Below are positions 31,666 to 42,384 of a stretch of 64,000 nt of DNA, piece by piece; position 1 is the stretch's first letter; every line of letters starts with the position of its first letter. The DNA comes from Megascapheus bottae (lineage: Eukaryota; Chordata; Mammalia; Rodentia; Geomyidae), in the NCBI GenBank assembly GCA_024803745.1, contig JANJXV010000004.1:54316358-54380357 (forward strand), read 5' to 3'. A program made the position numbers and the translations under genes. The notes below the pieces were generated by a model. That model was given only the letters and a program-made list of their open reading frames with translations, made no database searches and was not told the origin of the DNA.

Positions 31666-31884
31666 GTATTTATATCTTATGTTGGAAGAAAATGTAATAA
31701 TTTATAAAATATTGTATTGATGTTTTAGTTGTAGCGCTTTATATTGTCACGTGTTTTCAATTCATGATTAGGATAATGTAAAATGAATTCCATTTTTGAT
31801 ATATTAATCTTTTAGAATTTTGTTCATTGTTTTGTGCTGAACAGCACTGTAATTGAGGGCTTGTAAATGTTTTTAAAATTTTAT

Positions 31885-32118
31885 TACTATTTTATTTTTT
31901 TGTGGGTTATGGGACTTGAACTCTCTGTCTGGACATTGTCCCTGAGCTCTTCAGCTCAAGACTACTGCCCTATCTCTGGAACCACTGCCCCGCTTCCTGT
32001 TTTCTAGTGATTAATTGGAGATAAGAGTCTCACTTTCTTTAGTGCCTGGGCTGGCTTTGAACGGTGATCCTTAGATCTCAGCCTCCTGAGCAGTTAGGAG
32101 TACAGACATGTGCCTGAA
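31885..32118 (-). mobile_element. B1-ID SINE
   Basis: TTTTTTGTGGGTTATGGGACT to GAGCAGTTAGGAGTACAGAC, 220 bp downstream of exon 5. Confidence 0.8.
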
Positions 32119-32179
32119 TATTTTTTAAAATATAATTTTATTGTTATACTGTGTGTACAGAGGGGTTACTATTTCTTCT

Positions 32180-32387
32180 TCTTTTTTTGGGGGGGGGCCC
32201 TGTCCTGGGACTTGAACTCAGGGTCTGAGTGCTGTCCTTGGGCTTTCTCAAGGCTAGAAGTCTACCACTTGAGCCACAGCACTACTTCCAGCATTTTTCT
32301 ACGTATGTGATACTAAGGAATGGAACCCAGGGCTTCAGGCATGCTAGGCAAACACTCTACCACTAGGGCAAACTCCCTGGCTTGGAG
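32180..32387 (-). mobile_element. ID-dimer SINE
   Basis: G8 run then CCCTGTCCTGGGACTTGAAC. GTTACTATTTC at about 32165 and 32387 is the target duplication. Confidence 0.85.
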
Positions 32388-32419
32388 TTACTATTTCAAA
32401 AGTGAGATAATGAAGCCAT

Positions 32420-32695
32420 TTTTTTTTGTTGTTGTTGCTCGTTGGGCTTGAACTCTGGTCCTGGGTGCTATCTCTTAGCATAAAGAGGCTCTCTGCTCAG
32501 AGAGCCTAGGTTTAGCATAAAATCTAGTGCTCCACCAGTTGAGACACAGCTCCATTTCTGGTTTTTGAATGGTAATTGGAGCTAAGAATCTCATGGGGAT
32601 TTTTCTACCCTGGCTGGGTTCAAACCCTGATCTCAGATTTCAGCTTCCTGAGTTGCTAGGATTTCAGATGTAAGCCACGGGCACCTGGCATAAGC
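32420..32695 (-). mobile_element. B1-ID SINE
   Basis: Antisense copy with a 30-bp local insertion or duplication in the right arm (AGAGGCTCTCTGCTCAGAGAGCC, an inverted repeat at 32485-32507). Confidence 0.75.
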
Positions 32696-33050
32696 TCATT
32701 TCTTTTTGGACAATGGTACCATTTCCTTTATTTTCCCTTAGTTTTCCATTCCTGTCCCTGAAATATTTATGAATTTTTCCCTATACTTTTTTCTCATTTC
32801 GTAGAATGATGAGAGGCAGATTCTTTTGACATTCTGTTTGTATTCTGTTCTTTTTCCTTTAGATAGTGTCTTCCATACCCGTTAAGTGTTAGGAAAAGCC
32901 CAGAATGTTATGTTATGGAAATATGTTGGCCATACCTGTTAAGTAATAGGAAAAGCTTTCAATGTTCTGTGACAGAAATATGTTGGGACAGGGTATAGGT
33001 TAAGCTAATCAACATATCTTTATGGACATAATGTTATTTGTGAAATATAT

Positions 33051-33530
33051 TTTTAGATTTCGAGAGATTAGAATCTTCCATGAAATTCCTAAGAGAATGG
33101 GATATTACTAATAGAATTTTTTCATTGACTGATCACAGGTCATTATTTATGCTTATGAAGCTTCTTACACCATCCATGCTTTTCTGAATATAAGCTGTCA
33201 GAAGTACATATCCGACTGTACATTTTCCTTTTACCCATTCCCAGTAGTTCTCTGCTACATGGACTTCCCAGCTCTGGCCATTCAGATGCTGTACAGAGTA
33301 ACCCTTGATTCCTGTGTTGCACTCCGCAATGCTTACTTCTTTCTTTTATAACTTGTACTTTTAGGGCCTGGATCTTTTGGAAGTTTCTGAAAAAAATTAT
33401 TTTTGTTTATATTTAGTACTCACACTATTCACTGCTGTTTTAAAGACTCAGGCTTTAACCTTATATGCTTTACTTAAATTCTTCTTCAGCAGTCCTACCC
33501 GCAAGTCTATGACAAACTTGTAAAAATGTA
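33051..33530. other. Intron 5 unassigned segment
   Basis: No recognised repeat or exon; moderately AT-rich. Confidence 0.4.
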
Positions 33531-33537
33531 GTTTTAG

Positions 33538-33735
33538 GGGTTGGGAGTGTGGCCTAGCAGTAGAGTGCTTGTCTAGCATGCACGAAGCCCTGGGTTTGAT
33601 TCCTCACATACACAGAAAAAGTGGAATTGGTGCTATGCCTCAAAGGGTAGAGTATTGGCCTCGAGAAAGCTTAAGGACAGTGCTCAGGCCCTGAGTTCAA
33701 GGGCCCAGGACTGGCAAAAAAAAAAAAAAAAGTTT
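33538..33735 (+). mobile_element. ID-dimer SINE
   Basis: GGGGTTGGGAGTGTGGCCTAG to GGACTGGC plus A18. GTTTTAG flanks both ends. Confidence 0.85.
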
Positions 33736-33932
33736 TAGAGGAATTTTCAGTATCGCTCATATTGAAACCATCTCCAACTCAATTTGTCTCTTATTTGCAT
33801 GCCTTGAAATTGAAAACTGGTTTTTCCATTTTATATACCTGTTATATTTTATGTAGTATCCTGAATATTAATGTTTGATAGGTTTGCATAAATGGAGAAA
33901 ATGAGAATTTGCATGGTGTTTATTTCTTATAG

Positions 33933-34173
33933 TATTGAAGCAGCAGTTGCTACTTTTGCCCAAGCCAGACCACCAGGAATCTATAAGGGTGATTATTTAA
34001 AGGAACTTTTTCGCCGCTATGGTGATATAGAGGAAGCACCACCACCACCTCTATTGCCAGATTGGTGTTTTGAAGATGATGATGAAGAAGATGAGGATGA
34101 AGATGGAAAAAAAGAATCAGAACCTGGGTCAAGTGCTTCCTTTGGCAAAAGGAGAAAAGAAAGGTTAAAACTG
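33933..34173 (+). CDS. RNGTT: RNGTT exon 6, end of triphosphatase domain and acidic linker
   Basis: The largest exon in the window (241 nt), after CTTATAG and before GTAATG. It encodes [20 protein letters not shown], then a proline run ([15 protein letters not shown]), an Asp/Glu-rich stretch (roughly residues 196-206) and a basic tail (KRRKERLKL) ending at residue 228, phase 0. This is the C-terminal helix region of the triphosphatase and the flexible linker to the guanylyltransferase. The acidic run is encoded by GAT/GAA repeats and probably varies in length between species. Confidence 0.97.
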
Positions 34174-34386
34174 GTAATGTTAAAAAATAATACAGTACTC
34201 GTTACCTTCTTAATCTTTGTAAACTTATTGGGGTTTGGGAGAGTGGGATGGGATGTTGGCTATGTTCTTTTACCTAGGTTTGTAAAGCTGTTTCATTTTA
34301 GCTATTTCTTTTCCTCTCCCTTCTTAATCACCTAGACAAGTTTTATTTTATTTTTCTGGCAAATATTTCTGTTTTATTTATTTATT

Positions 34387-34625
34387 TAGCCAGTCCTGGG
34401 GCCTAAACACTGTCCTTGGGCCTTTTCCTCAAGGCTAGCACTCTGCTACTTGAGCCACAGCGTCATTTCTGGCTTTTTCTATGTATGTGGTACCAAGGAA
34501 TCGAACCTATTTGAGCCACAGCATCATTTCTGGCTTTTTCTATGTATGTGGTACCGAGGAATCGAACCCAGGTCTTCATGCATGCTAAGGCAAGCACTCT
34601 ACCACTAGGCCAAACTCCTGGCCCC
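34387..34625 (-). mobile_element. ID-dimer SINE with internal duplication
   Basis: About 65 bp from TTGAGCCACAGC to GAATCGAACC is duplicated in tandem. TCTGTTTTATTT near 34367 and 34626 is a likely target duplication. Confidence 0.85.
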
Positions 34626-34664
34626 TCTGTTTTATTTTTTTAGACAAGTTTTATTTATTTATTT

Positions 34665-34770
34665 ATTTTTAATTGAGCTCAGGCTGATCTAGAACTTGAA
34701 CTTCTTCTGCCTCAGTCTCTTAAGTGCTGATATTACGGGTATTTGCCATCTACCTGCTCATTGTGGCTAT
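34665..34770 (-). mobile_element. B1 relic
   Basis: GAGCTCAGGCTGATCTAGAAC to ATATTACGGGTATTTGCC. Confidence 0.45.
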
Positions 34771-34890
34771 TTTTAAAGGTGTTCTATAAGACCCTCCCCA
34801 TCACCCCATAAGGTCTGTATGTTTGTTGACCTAGAATGCTTCAATCTTATGAGTGCTGAGAATAAACTACCATGTCTAGCTATTTCTCTT

Positions 34891-35158
34891 TTTCCTTCCT
34901 TCCTTCCTTCCTTCCTTCCTTCCTTCCTTCCTTCCTTCCTTCCTTCCTTCCTTCCTTCCTTCCTTCCTCACTTCCTTCCTCCCTCCCTTCCTCCCTCCCT
35001 TCCTCCCTCCCTCCCTTCTTCTCTCTCTTCCCTCCCTCCTTCCCCCTCCCTCCCTCCCTCCCTCCCTCTTTCCCTCCTTCTCTCTCCCTTTCCCTCCCTC
35101 CCCCACCCCTCCTTCCCTGTCTTTCTGTCTCTGTCTCTTTCTCTCCTCCTCTCTCCCC

Positions 35159-35230
<72 letters not shown>

Positions 35231-35231
35231 T
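34891..35231. repeat. Compound pyrimidine and GT microsatellite
   Basis: Order: (TTCC)n 34892-34968, CCCT/CTTC-rich pyrimidine tract 34969-35160, (GT)n 35162-35196, (CTGT)n 35197-35231. The whole 340 bp is in intron 6. Long 'proteins' readable here on either strand are repeat artefacts. Confidence 0.95.
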
Positions 35232-35660
35232 CAGTCCTGGTTGGAGCACTGTCTTTTGCTCAAGGCTATCCAACTTTGAGCCACATCTCTGCTTCTGGGT
35301 TTCTGGTGGTTCATTGGAGATAAGAGTATTGTGGACTGGGGCTGGGGCTGGGGCCAGGGCCGGGAGTTTGACTTAGTGGTAGAGTGCTTGCCTAGTATGC
35401 ATGAAGACCTGGGTTCAATTCCTAAGTACCACATACATAGAAAAAGCCAGAAATGGTGCTGTGGCTCAAGTAACAGAGTGCTAGCCTTGAGGAAAGCCCA
35501 AGCACAGTGCTTAGTCCCTGAGTTCAAGCCCCAGGACTGGGGGAGGGGGTGGGGGAAGAGTCTCATGGACTTTCCTGCCTGGGCTGACTTCAAACCACAG
35601 TCCTCAGATCTCAGCATCGAGAGTAGTTAGGATTATAGGCATGAGTCACCATTGCCTTGC
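35232..35660 (-). mobile_element. B1-ID SINE split by an ID-dimer
   Basis: Right arm at 35232-35328 and B1 head at 35555-35660 are parts of one antisense copy. The GT/CTGT array occupies its tail position. Confidence 0.75.
35345..35548 (+). mobile_element. ID-dimer SINE nested in B1-ID
   Basis: Sense copy preceded by GGGGCTGGGGCTGGGGCCAG, a short expansion of its own 5' end. Ends CCCCAGGACTGGGGGAGGG. Confidence 0.8.
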
Positions 35661-36190
35661 AGAAAATATCTTATTGAAAGAAAGAAGAATTAACCCAACG
35701 GATATTGGAGAGTGGAATAGGGAAAGTAAAAAATAAAACCAAAAAAACCTTTTGCAGATAGTTTTGGTAAAAGTATTATGGCAAAGGGACAGAGCAGAGA
35801 GAAAATGAGTTGCAGCATTGGATAAAATGCTGAGCAACTGGTTATTTGTATAAACTTATTAAATCTTTTTGTGGTAATGTTGAGAAAGCATTTGGTTTAG
35901 TGTCGATAATATTGTCTACACATGATACCTGTCTACAAGTGTAGGTAACATGTTAATGTTTTTAAGACTTGATACTTTTGCCTTTGCTTTTTGTTTTGCT
36001 GATTTCAGAAATCAACACTTCTTAAATTTTCTTAGAAAATATTTTTTTTAAATGAAACTGGCTGTCTTCATGTAAAATTAAAAAGAAAGCTGCTTTTTCA
36101 GAATAACTGCTGAATATTGAACTTGATGAATGTTCTCTGTAATTAGAATCTGTATGCTAATTTATGAGGATATTGATGCCATCTAAGTTT
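35661..36190. other. Intron 6 AT-rich segment
   Basis: No recognised repeat or exon. Confidence 0.4.
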
Positions 36191-36194
36191 TATT

Positions 36195-36401
36195 TATTTT
36201 TTTCTTTTTGCCAGTCCTGGGGCTTAAACTCAGAACTCAGGGCCTGGGCACTGTCCCGGAACTTCTTTTGCCCAAGACTAGCATTCTGCCACTTGGGCCA
36301 CAGTACCACATTTAACTTTTTCTGTGTGGTGCTGAGGAATTGAACCCAAAGCTTCATGCGTGTCAAGCAAGCACTCTACCACGAGGTCACATTCCTGGCC
36401 C
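36195..36401 (-). mobile_element. ID-dimer SINE
   Basis: Antisense copy with GAACTCAG doubled near its 3' end and a complete left unit ending TTCCTGGCCC. Confidence 0.8.
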
Positions 36402-36412
36402 CTGAGTATTCT

Positions 36413-36445
36413 GCCAGCACTCTATCACTAGGCCAAACTCCCATC
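36413..36445 (-). mobile_element. 33-bp ID-dimer head fragment
   Basis: GCACTCTATCACTAGGCCAA equals the element's 5' end. CTGAGTATTCT flanks it at 36402-36412 and 36446-36456. Confidence 0.6.
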
Positions 36446-36574
36446 CTGAGTATTCTTAATAACTAAATATGTTACGAATTTTATTTCCCCAGTTGAGGTT
36501 TATATTTTTAAAACTCTTTTTCTTTCATTTACTATAGTTAATGGTAGAAATGGATTTAAGGTTTTTTTTTTCTA

Positions 36575-36680
36575 TGCACTCAGATTGGTATAAAACTGTG
36601 TAAATCAGGCTGTCCTTGAATTTGTACTTGGTACCCAGAATGCTAGGATTACAAGTCTTTGCCATCATTCCTAGCATTAG
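36575..36680 (-). mobile_element. B1 relic
   Basis: TCAGGCTGTCCTTGAATTTG and GCTAGGATTACAAGTCTTTGCC. Confidence 0.45.
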
Positions 36681-37043
36681 AAATTTCATTGACTGGTCAA
36701 TAAAGGTGATGCTCTAATAAGAAAGGTACTGTACTACTGATTCTTTGGCTCATAAAACATCATCATCATGGTTATTTAAGGCATGTAGCACAGAATAGAG
36801 ATTCTATAACTATATGAATTGAGTTAGAGGCAGAAGCTAAAGCTGCAGTTTACAGGAAAGAATTAGGACTCTTCTTACTTGTTGGAGAGGATTCATGTAT
36901 ACTGAATATTAAATGCTTTTTCCCATCTAATTGTGAGTGGCTTCAGTTGCAAAGTCTTAGCCTGAAGGTTGATTTTTTTAATTTATAAACCTTATCTTTT
37001 ATTCCATAATTATATTAACAGAATTGTTTTGTATTGATATTAG

Positions 37044-37285
37044 CTTTTTTTTTTTTTTTTTTTTTTTTTGTCTTTTGTGGTACTTGAAGTCTGGGCCTGG
37101 GTGCTGTCCCTGAGCTCTTCAGCTCAAGGCTAGCACTCTCTTACTTGAGCCATAGTGCCACTTCCGGTTTTCTGGTAGTTAATTAGAGATAAGAGTCTCA
37201 TGAACTTTTGTGCGTGAACTGTGATCCTCAGATGTCAGCCTCCTGAGTAGGTAGGATTACAGATGTGAGCCACCAGTTCCTGGCT
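37044..37285 (-). mobile_element. B1-ID SINE
   Basis: T25 tract then GTGGTACTTGAAGTCTGGGC to GAGCCACCAGTTCCTGGC. Confidence 0.85.
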
Positions 37286-37708
37286 GATGTCAGCATTCTC
37301 ATGGACTGGAAAGTAATTTTGCATATATCTAGATTAGTTTTTTTTATTCTTTAAAATGTTCAGTAGTGTTTTTATTACTATTTAAGTAGTTGTACCAAGA
37401 GGTTTCAAATACACAAGGTAGACTATGAGTATAATATCTTGGGTAGTGTTACTTTTTCATCATTTCCCTATCTCATTGTAATCTCAAGTAGTTCAGGTTT
37501 TGTACATTGTACATTGAGTATAATGACTGTATCTGCTTACCCTTCCTGCATTCATGTACCTCCTTTTGTCTTATTTCCTTGCCCTTGCCCCCAATCAAAC
37601 CTGTTTTAGTTTGATGGTTTTTGTTTTATTAAACAGTTCATTAGTTTTTCAGAGGAGCTGCACTATTGGATTCCTCCTTGAGTATATCATCCTTTAGTCA
37701 ATGTGTTC

Positions 37709-37737
<29 letters not shown>
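37709..37737. repeat. (GT)n microsatellite
   Basis: A short GT run followed by TATATGTGTATGTG. Confidence 0.9.
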
Positions 37738-37744
<7 letters not shown>

Positions 37745-38166
37745 ATGTGTATGCATATGCTTATACATGTAAGCCTGTATATGCTTCCATGTATGTTTGT
37801 ATTTAAATATAACTTTTATGTATGAGAGAAGACATGTGCCATTTGTCTGACACTGACTTATTTCACTTAATATAATTGTTTCTGTGTCTATCCATTTCCC
37901 TGCAAGTGACGTATTATCTATGGTGCAGCAATGAACATACCATCTATAGTATAGTAGTGATCATGATTCTGTAAGTGTCTTTACCATGTCCTGACTTACC
38001 ATGTTCTTAGTAAATGAGTAGATGCTCAAAAATGGTATCCATGGATGATAGGGTAGTTCTGTGTTCTGTATTTTGAGGAATTTCCAAACTACTTTCCAAA
38101 GTAGTTACATTAGCTTACATTCCCACCAGCATTAGTTATTGTTTATATCCTTGATGAAGGCCAATC

Positions 38167-38415
38167 TTTTTTTTTTTTTTTTTTTTTTTGGGCGGGTCGG
38201 TCATGAGGCTTGAACTCAGGGCCCAGGTGCTGTCCCTGAACTCTTTTTGCCAAGGCTAACATTGTACTTCTTTTAGCCACAGCTCTACTTCTCATTTTTG
38301 AGTGGCTAATTGGAGATTAGAGTCTTATGGGGACTTTTCTGCCTGGGCTGTCTTTGAACTGCAATCTTTAGATCTCAGCCTTCTAGGATTATAGATATAA
38401 GCCATCAGTGCCTGA
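38167..38415 (-). mobile_element. B1-ID SINE
   Basis: Inserted in LINE-1 ORF2. AGGCCAATCTT near 38157 and 38420 is the target duplication. Confidence 0.85.
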
Positions 38416-38792
38416 CTAGAGGCCAATCTTACTGTAGTGAGATGGAATCTCTGTGTTGTCTTGATTTGTATTTCCTTTATAACAAGAGATGCAGAGAATT
38501 TCTTCATGTGTTTATTGGTCATTTTTGCTGCTGCTTCTAAAAAGTCTGTATTTAGCTCCTTTGCCCATTTATTAATTGGGTTATTGATTTTTGGGGGGAT
38601 CAGTTTCTTGAGTTCTTTATGATTTCTGGGTATTAACTCTTGTTGGATGTTCAGCTGGTAAAGATCTCCTATTCTGAGGCTGTCCTTTGCTGTGATGAAG
38701 TATTTTAGCTTGATGTAATCCAATAGGATTCTATTCTTTGTGCCCCTCCCTCTCTTCTTCCCTCCCTCCTCCCTCCACCCCCCTTCTCTCTC

Positions 38793-38983
38793 TCTGCCAG
38801 TCCTGGGCCTTGAACTTGGGGCCTGAGCACTGTCCTTGGGTTTTCTGAAGGCTAGAGCTCTACTACTTGAGCCATAGCACCACTTCTGGCTTTTTCTATG
38901 TATATGAGGTACCGAGGAATTGAACCAGGGTCTTTGTGCATGCTAGGCAAGCACTCTACCACTAGGTCAAACTCCTGTCCCCA
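38793..38983 (-). mobile_element. ID-dimer SINE with pyrimidine-rich tail
   Basis: CTGCCAGTCCTGGGCCTTGAA to AACTCCTGTCCCC. Its tail is a CCCTCC/CTCT tract (38742-38795). GGATTCTATTCT flanks the whole. Confidence 0.85.
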
Positions 38984-39171
38984 GGATTCTATTCTCTAAT
39001 TTGCTGAGCCCCTGGAACTCAGAAATGTCCTGCCTATGTCAGCATTCTTTGTTTAATACATAAATATTAGTTATACTTCATTTCTGTAAATATTTCAAAA
39101 ATAGCATTGCTATGAAATAAGATGCCTCATAATTCTGAATAAAAATGTTTAGATTAAAAAGTTATTGGAGC

Positions 39172-39402
39172 CGGGGCTGTGGCTCACCCCTGTAATCCTA
39201 GCTACTCAGGAGGCTGAAATCTGAGGAATGCGGTTCAAAGCAAGCCCAGGCAATAAAGAAAATGAGACTCTTATCTCCAATTAATCACTAGAAAACAGCA
39301 AGTGGGGCTGAGGCTCCAGGGTAGGGCAGTAGCCTTGAGCTGAAGAGCTCAGGGACAGTGCCCAGGCCCAGAGTTCAAGTCCCATGACTGACAAAAGAAA
39401 AA
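39172..39402 (+). mobile_element. B1-ID SINE
   Basis: Near-consensus sense copy (GCCGGGGCTGTGGCTCACCCC to CCCATGACTGACAAAAG). AAAAAGTTA flanks it. Confidence 0.9.
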
Positions 39403-39870
39403 GTTACTGGAAGTAATAATTTCATGTTGATATATCCACTGATATGTCTTATCCACTTTTTCTGTTGTTATTCTAGTTTCAAAAGGTACAGATTTTGGGT
39501 ATTTATCCTCTTGAAATCCATACCTCACTAAAGACACTCCCATTCTCCAACTATTGAGGCCTGGATTTAAATTTTGTCCTTTATCACTTGAGTAAATAAA
39601 TATTTATGTCTTATTTATCTATGAAGTAAATATAACACAATATATTTTACATTGTTGTAAGAGTTAGAGAAGATATAAAATGCCAGATTCTGTGGTAGTC
39701 TTAGTGACAGTATGACAGTAGTAGGTAAGTTACTGTCACTGTTATGGTTAGTGAGAATTGTCTGGGGAGTGCTTTGACAACATTATGGAAACACCAAGAT
39801 ATTTATGCACACTGAAAAGTCATATTCTGATTATGGAAAACTAGTGTACAAGCCCAGAAGAGTTTGTTTC
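39403..39870. other. Intron 6 unassigned segment
   Basis: AT-rich sequence without a recognised repeat or exon. Confidence 0.4.
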
Positions 39871-39873
39871 TGT

Positions 39874-40028
39874 TTTTTTTTTTTTTTTTTTTTGGTCAGT
39901 CCCAGAGCTTGAACTCAGGGCCTGAGCACTGTTCTTGGGCTTTCCTCAAGGCTAGTGCTCTACCATTGAGCCACAGCACCATTTCTGGCACTGAGGATTC
40001 TAACCCATTCTACCACTAGGCCATGCTG
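39874..40028 (-). mobile_element. ID-dimer SINE, internally deleted
   Basis: T22 then GGTCAGTCCCAGAGCTTGAA. The left unit is reduced to CATTCTACCACTAGGCCATGC. Confidence 0.75.
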
Positions 40029-40044
40029 TCAACATGGAGTATCT

Positions 40045-40190
40045 CCACCCTCACCTTTTGTCTGTCTCCTCCACTTCTGTCTTGCTGTTTCTCTTACCTC
40101 TTCTCTCTCCCTCCCCTCCCCCTTTGCTTTTCCATTACCCCCTTTACTCCCTCTCTTCTCTCTTTCCTTTTCTACCCTCTTCCCCCCTTA
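40045..40190. repeat. Pyrimidine-rich tract
   Basis: C/T-rich on the + strand (CTCCCTCCCCTCCCCC and similar), ending next to a B1-like relic at 40190-40255. It lies 180 bp upstream of exon 7. Confidence 0.6.
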
Positions 40191-40373
40191 AGTAGCCAGG
40201 AAGGCCTTGCATTTTCCATCCTTTTAAGTTCTGGGTATACAGCTGTGTGCCACCATGTTTATGGAGGAAACCATTTTCATTGTTCTGACTTAATCAGATT
40301 TGTGAAAATAACTGATTTTTTTTTTTGTAAATGAATTGGCCTTTATTAAAACCTTTTTTCTTTCTTTTTAAAG

Positions 40374-40483
40374 GGTGCTATTTTCCTAGAAGGTATAACT
40401 GTTAAAGGTGTAACTCAAGTAACCACTCAACCTAAGTTAGGAGAGGTACAGCAGAAATGTCATCAGTTCTGCAGCTGGGAAGG
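40374..40483 (+). CDS. RNGTT: RNGTT exon 7, start of guanylyltransferase domain
   Basis: A 110-nt exon, after TTTTTAAAG and before GTAAGA, encoding [19 protein letters not shown] through CHQFCSWE, residues 229-264 plus two bases. The human guanylyltransferase domain is known to begin at about this residue, so the domain boundary falls on this exon boundary. The upstream intron 6 is 6.2 kb (34174-40373) and intron 7 is 1.3 kb. Confidence 0.96.
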
Positions 40484-40499
40484 GTAAGAAATACATGTT

Positions 40500-41270
40500 T
40501 TAGGATTTAAATAAAAGCCTGCTACAATTAAATTAATATTGACAATGGCATACCTTCTTTGTATTTAAAGTTGCTATGTTTACCTACAGTGCTTAAAAAA
40601 TGTATTCTTTTTAAAGATAATCAGTAATAACCAGATTATTTATATATCTTCCTAAAGCCGTAATAGAAAACTGCTTTTGTAGCCATGTAATGTTTGTTTA
40701 AATCTTTGAGTATATTGCTGCTAATTAGTGTTTCAGTCGATCTAATCAGTTTATTTAAGGAGAAGAAATACAACTTGAATATGCCTCATGTGTCTATAAT
40801 CAGATGTGTGGGAAACACAACTTTGAGTATGTTCTGCTCCCTAGCATGCTTTGGAAAAAGGAGCGAGTCATTGCTTTTATCAGTTACTTTTTATTCTTAG
40901 GCTATAGAAGAAAATTGTAATGTAGCTTGAATGTGAGAAACAAGGTTATTATTTGTTAAAATTTTAATGCGAATTCCCAACAAAAACTTTTATTATTGGT
41001 GCATATCTGATAAATGAGCTAGAAAAAATTTAAAAGATGAAAATAACAAAAATAACATAAAATAAGAAAAGCCAATAAAATAATACTGGTCTTGATGTTG
41101 TGTGAAACCTTTGCCAGTATACCTTATTATCACCCTATATTTTTCTTATTTTATATTTCTAGGTATTTTTTGGAGCAGAATTTTATCAACTCTGCTGCAG
41201 AGTTATGTTGCATGTTATGATGGAAAAATAATGAGTTCAAGATTGTATCATGTTTCTTTTTTTTTAATTT
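40500..41270. other. Intron 7 AT-rich segment
   Basis: Intronic DNA with no recognised repeat. The 68-codon frame at 40694-40900 has no recognisable family. Confidence 0.4.
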
Positions 41271-41282
41271 TTAAATAAAAAT

Positions 41283-41472
41283 TTTTTTTTTCCCCAGTTA
41301 TGGGGCTTGAACTCAGGGCCTGCACACTATCCTTGGGCTTTCTCAAGGCTAGTACGTTACCACTTGAGCCACAACACCATTTCTGGCTTTTTATGTGATA
41401 TGGAGGAATTGAACCCAAGGCTTTGTGTATGCTAGGCAAGCACTCTACCACTAGGCCATGTTCCTGGCCCAT
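41283..41472 (-). mobile_element. ID-dimer SINE
   Basis: TTCCCCAGTTATGGGGCTTG to GCCATGTTCCTGGCCC, 350 bp upstream of exon 8. Confidence 0.8.
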
Positions 41473-41822
41473 GCCTCATGTATTTAAGCTAAAATTTAAA
41501 CTTTTTCCTATGGTAAATGACTTGTATATGTTCTTGCCACATACTATTTAGATCATACATACTAATATTTTTAGAATTTGTTTAGTAATTTTATATTGCA
41601 GTGGTAATTTCTAACTATGTAAAATTGGATTATAAAATGTTCAGACAATGATAATCTTTCATTAGCATTTTTTTTTTTTTTGTGAAAGGTAATAGTACTC
41701 CAGTTGCAATAAATCTCACGATGGGCAGAGTATGTGATAAATGTGAGCCTCATTTTAGATTGGTTTACAGCATGTAATGCTTTGTATGGATTCTAGCCAT
41801 AATGGTAACATTATGTTTTAAG

Positions 41823-41924
41823 GTCTGGATTCCCTGGAGCACAGCCTGTTTCCATGGACAAGCAAAATATTAAACTTTTAGAGCAGAAGCCCTATAAAGT
41901 GAGCTGGAAAGCAGATGGTACTCG
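41823..41924 (+). CDS. RNGTT: RNGTT exon 8, guanylyltransferase motif I
   Basis: A 102-nt exon between TTTTAAG and GTAAGT, encoding [20 protein letters not shown], then [13 protein letters not shown]. The KADG sequence is nucleotidyltransferase motif I (KxDG). Its lysine (41908-41910) counts to residue 294, the residue that forms the lysyl-GMP intermediate. The exon ends within the codon for Arg299. The expected next exon would begin near YMMLIDG; I could not find it before 64000, so the gene continues beyond the window. Confidence 0.97.
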
Positions 41925-42384
41925 GTAAGTTAAATTTATAAAATAATTATACAGATACTCCTAATGCTTAAAGAACATTGCTTTGTTGTTAGTGCAAGTT
42001 TATTCTTGGGAGTGTGAATTTCTGACATGAACAGTAAAATAAATGTGTTTAAAAATGTTGCATAGCTTTTACGAGGCTGGGACAAGAGAGCAGATTAGAA
42101 CTATATGCCATTTTCACTCTGTGGATGGAAAGAATCCAGTGACACAAAGACCAGGTTCAACGAAGAGAAAGAGTGGTAAAAAGAAAATAGAAAGTACAAA
42201 GGAGATGACAGGGAGATAGAAAATTATAGAAAAGCAACTGTAAGAGACTAAAAGTGGCAAGGAGTTTGGAGCTAGTTCCTGGCACTCCCTTCTGTGAGTG
42301 AGATAGATAGCTCTGTATCCATCTTGAGAAATTTCTCTGTGAATTTAGGGACAAGAAGCAGTAATAACGGATTAATAAGCACAG
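41925..42384. other. Start of intron 8
   Basis: No repeat family recognised. A/G-rich sequence (42100-42260) may be an old LINE or retrocopy remnant, but nothing decisive is seen. Confidence 0.35.

Larger units (their letters stand above)
32130..33050 (-). mobile_element. LINE-1 3'-UTR fragment broken by two SINEs
   Basis: TATACTGTGTGTACAGAGGGGTTAC, then AAAAGTGAGATAATGAAGCC (after the first SINE), then CATTTCTTTTTGGACAATGG (after the second). This restores the type seen at 3066. The right limit is uncertain. Confidence 0.5.
37340..39045 (-). mobile_element. Old LINE-1 3' part with two SINE insertions
   Basis: 3'-UTR-like DNA to about 37840, then the ORF2 end (ACTTATTTCACTTAATATAA) and degraded C-terminal coding sequence. 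A 100-residue stretch at 38720-38430 reads KLKYFITAKDSLRIGDLYQL..NKWAKELNTDF..VIKEIQIKTTQRFH, recognisable ORF2 C-terminus. Continues briefly after the second SINE to about 39045. Confidence 0.8.

Noticed and set aside
33892..34335. A single 147-codon gene
   Set aside because: The open frame only extends exon 6 of RNGTT into both flanking introns; the splice sites at 33931-33932 and 34174-34175 are canonical.
34819..35376. A 185-codon frame with FLPSFLPS repeats and the reverse GRKEGRKE frame
   Set aside because: Translation of the TTCC/CCCT microsatellite in intron 6; no start context or conservation.
42061..42384. Possible additional processed pseudogene
   Set aside because: A/G-rich sequence without any recognisable protein or poly(A) and without target duplications; left unassigned.
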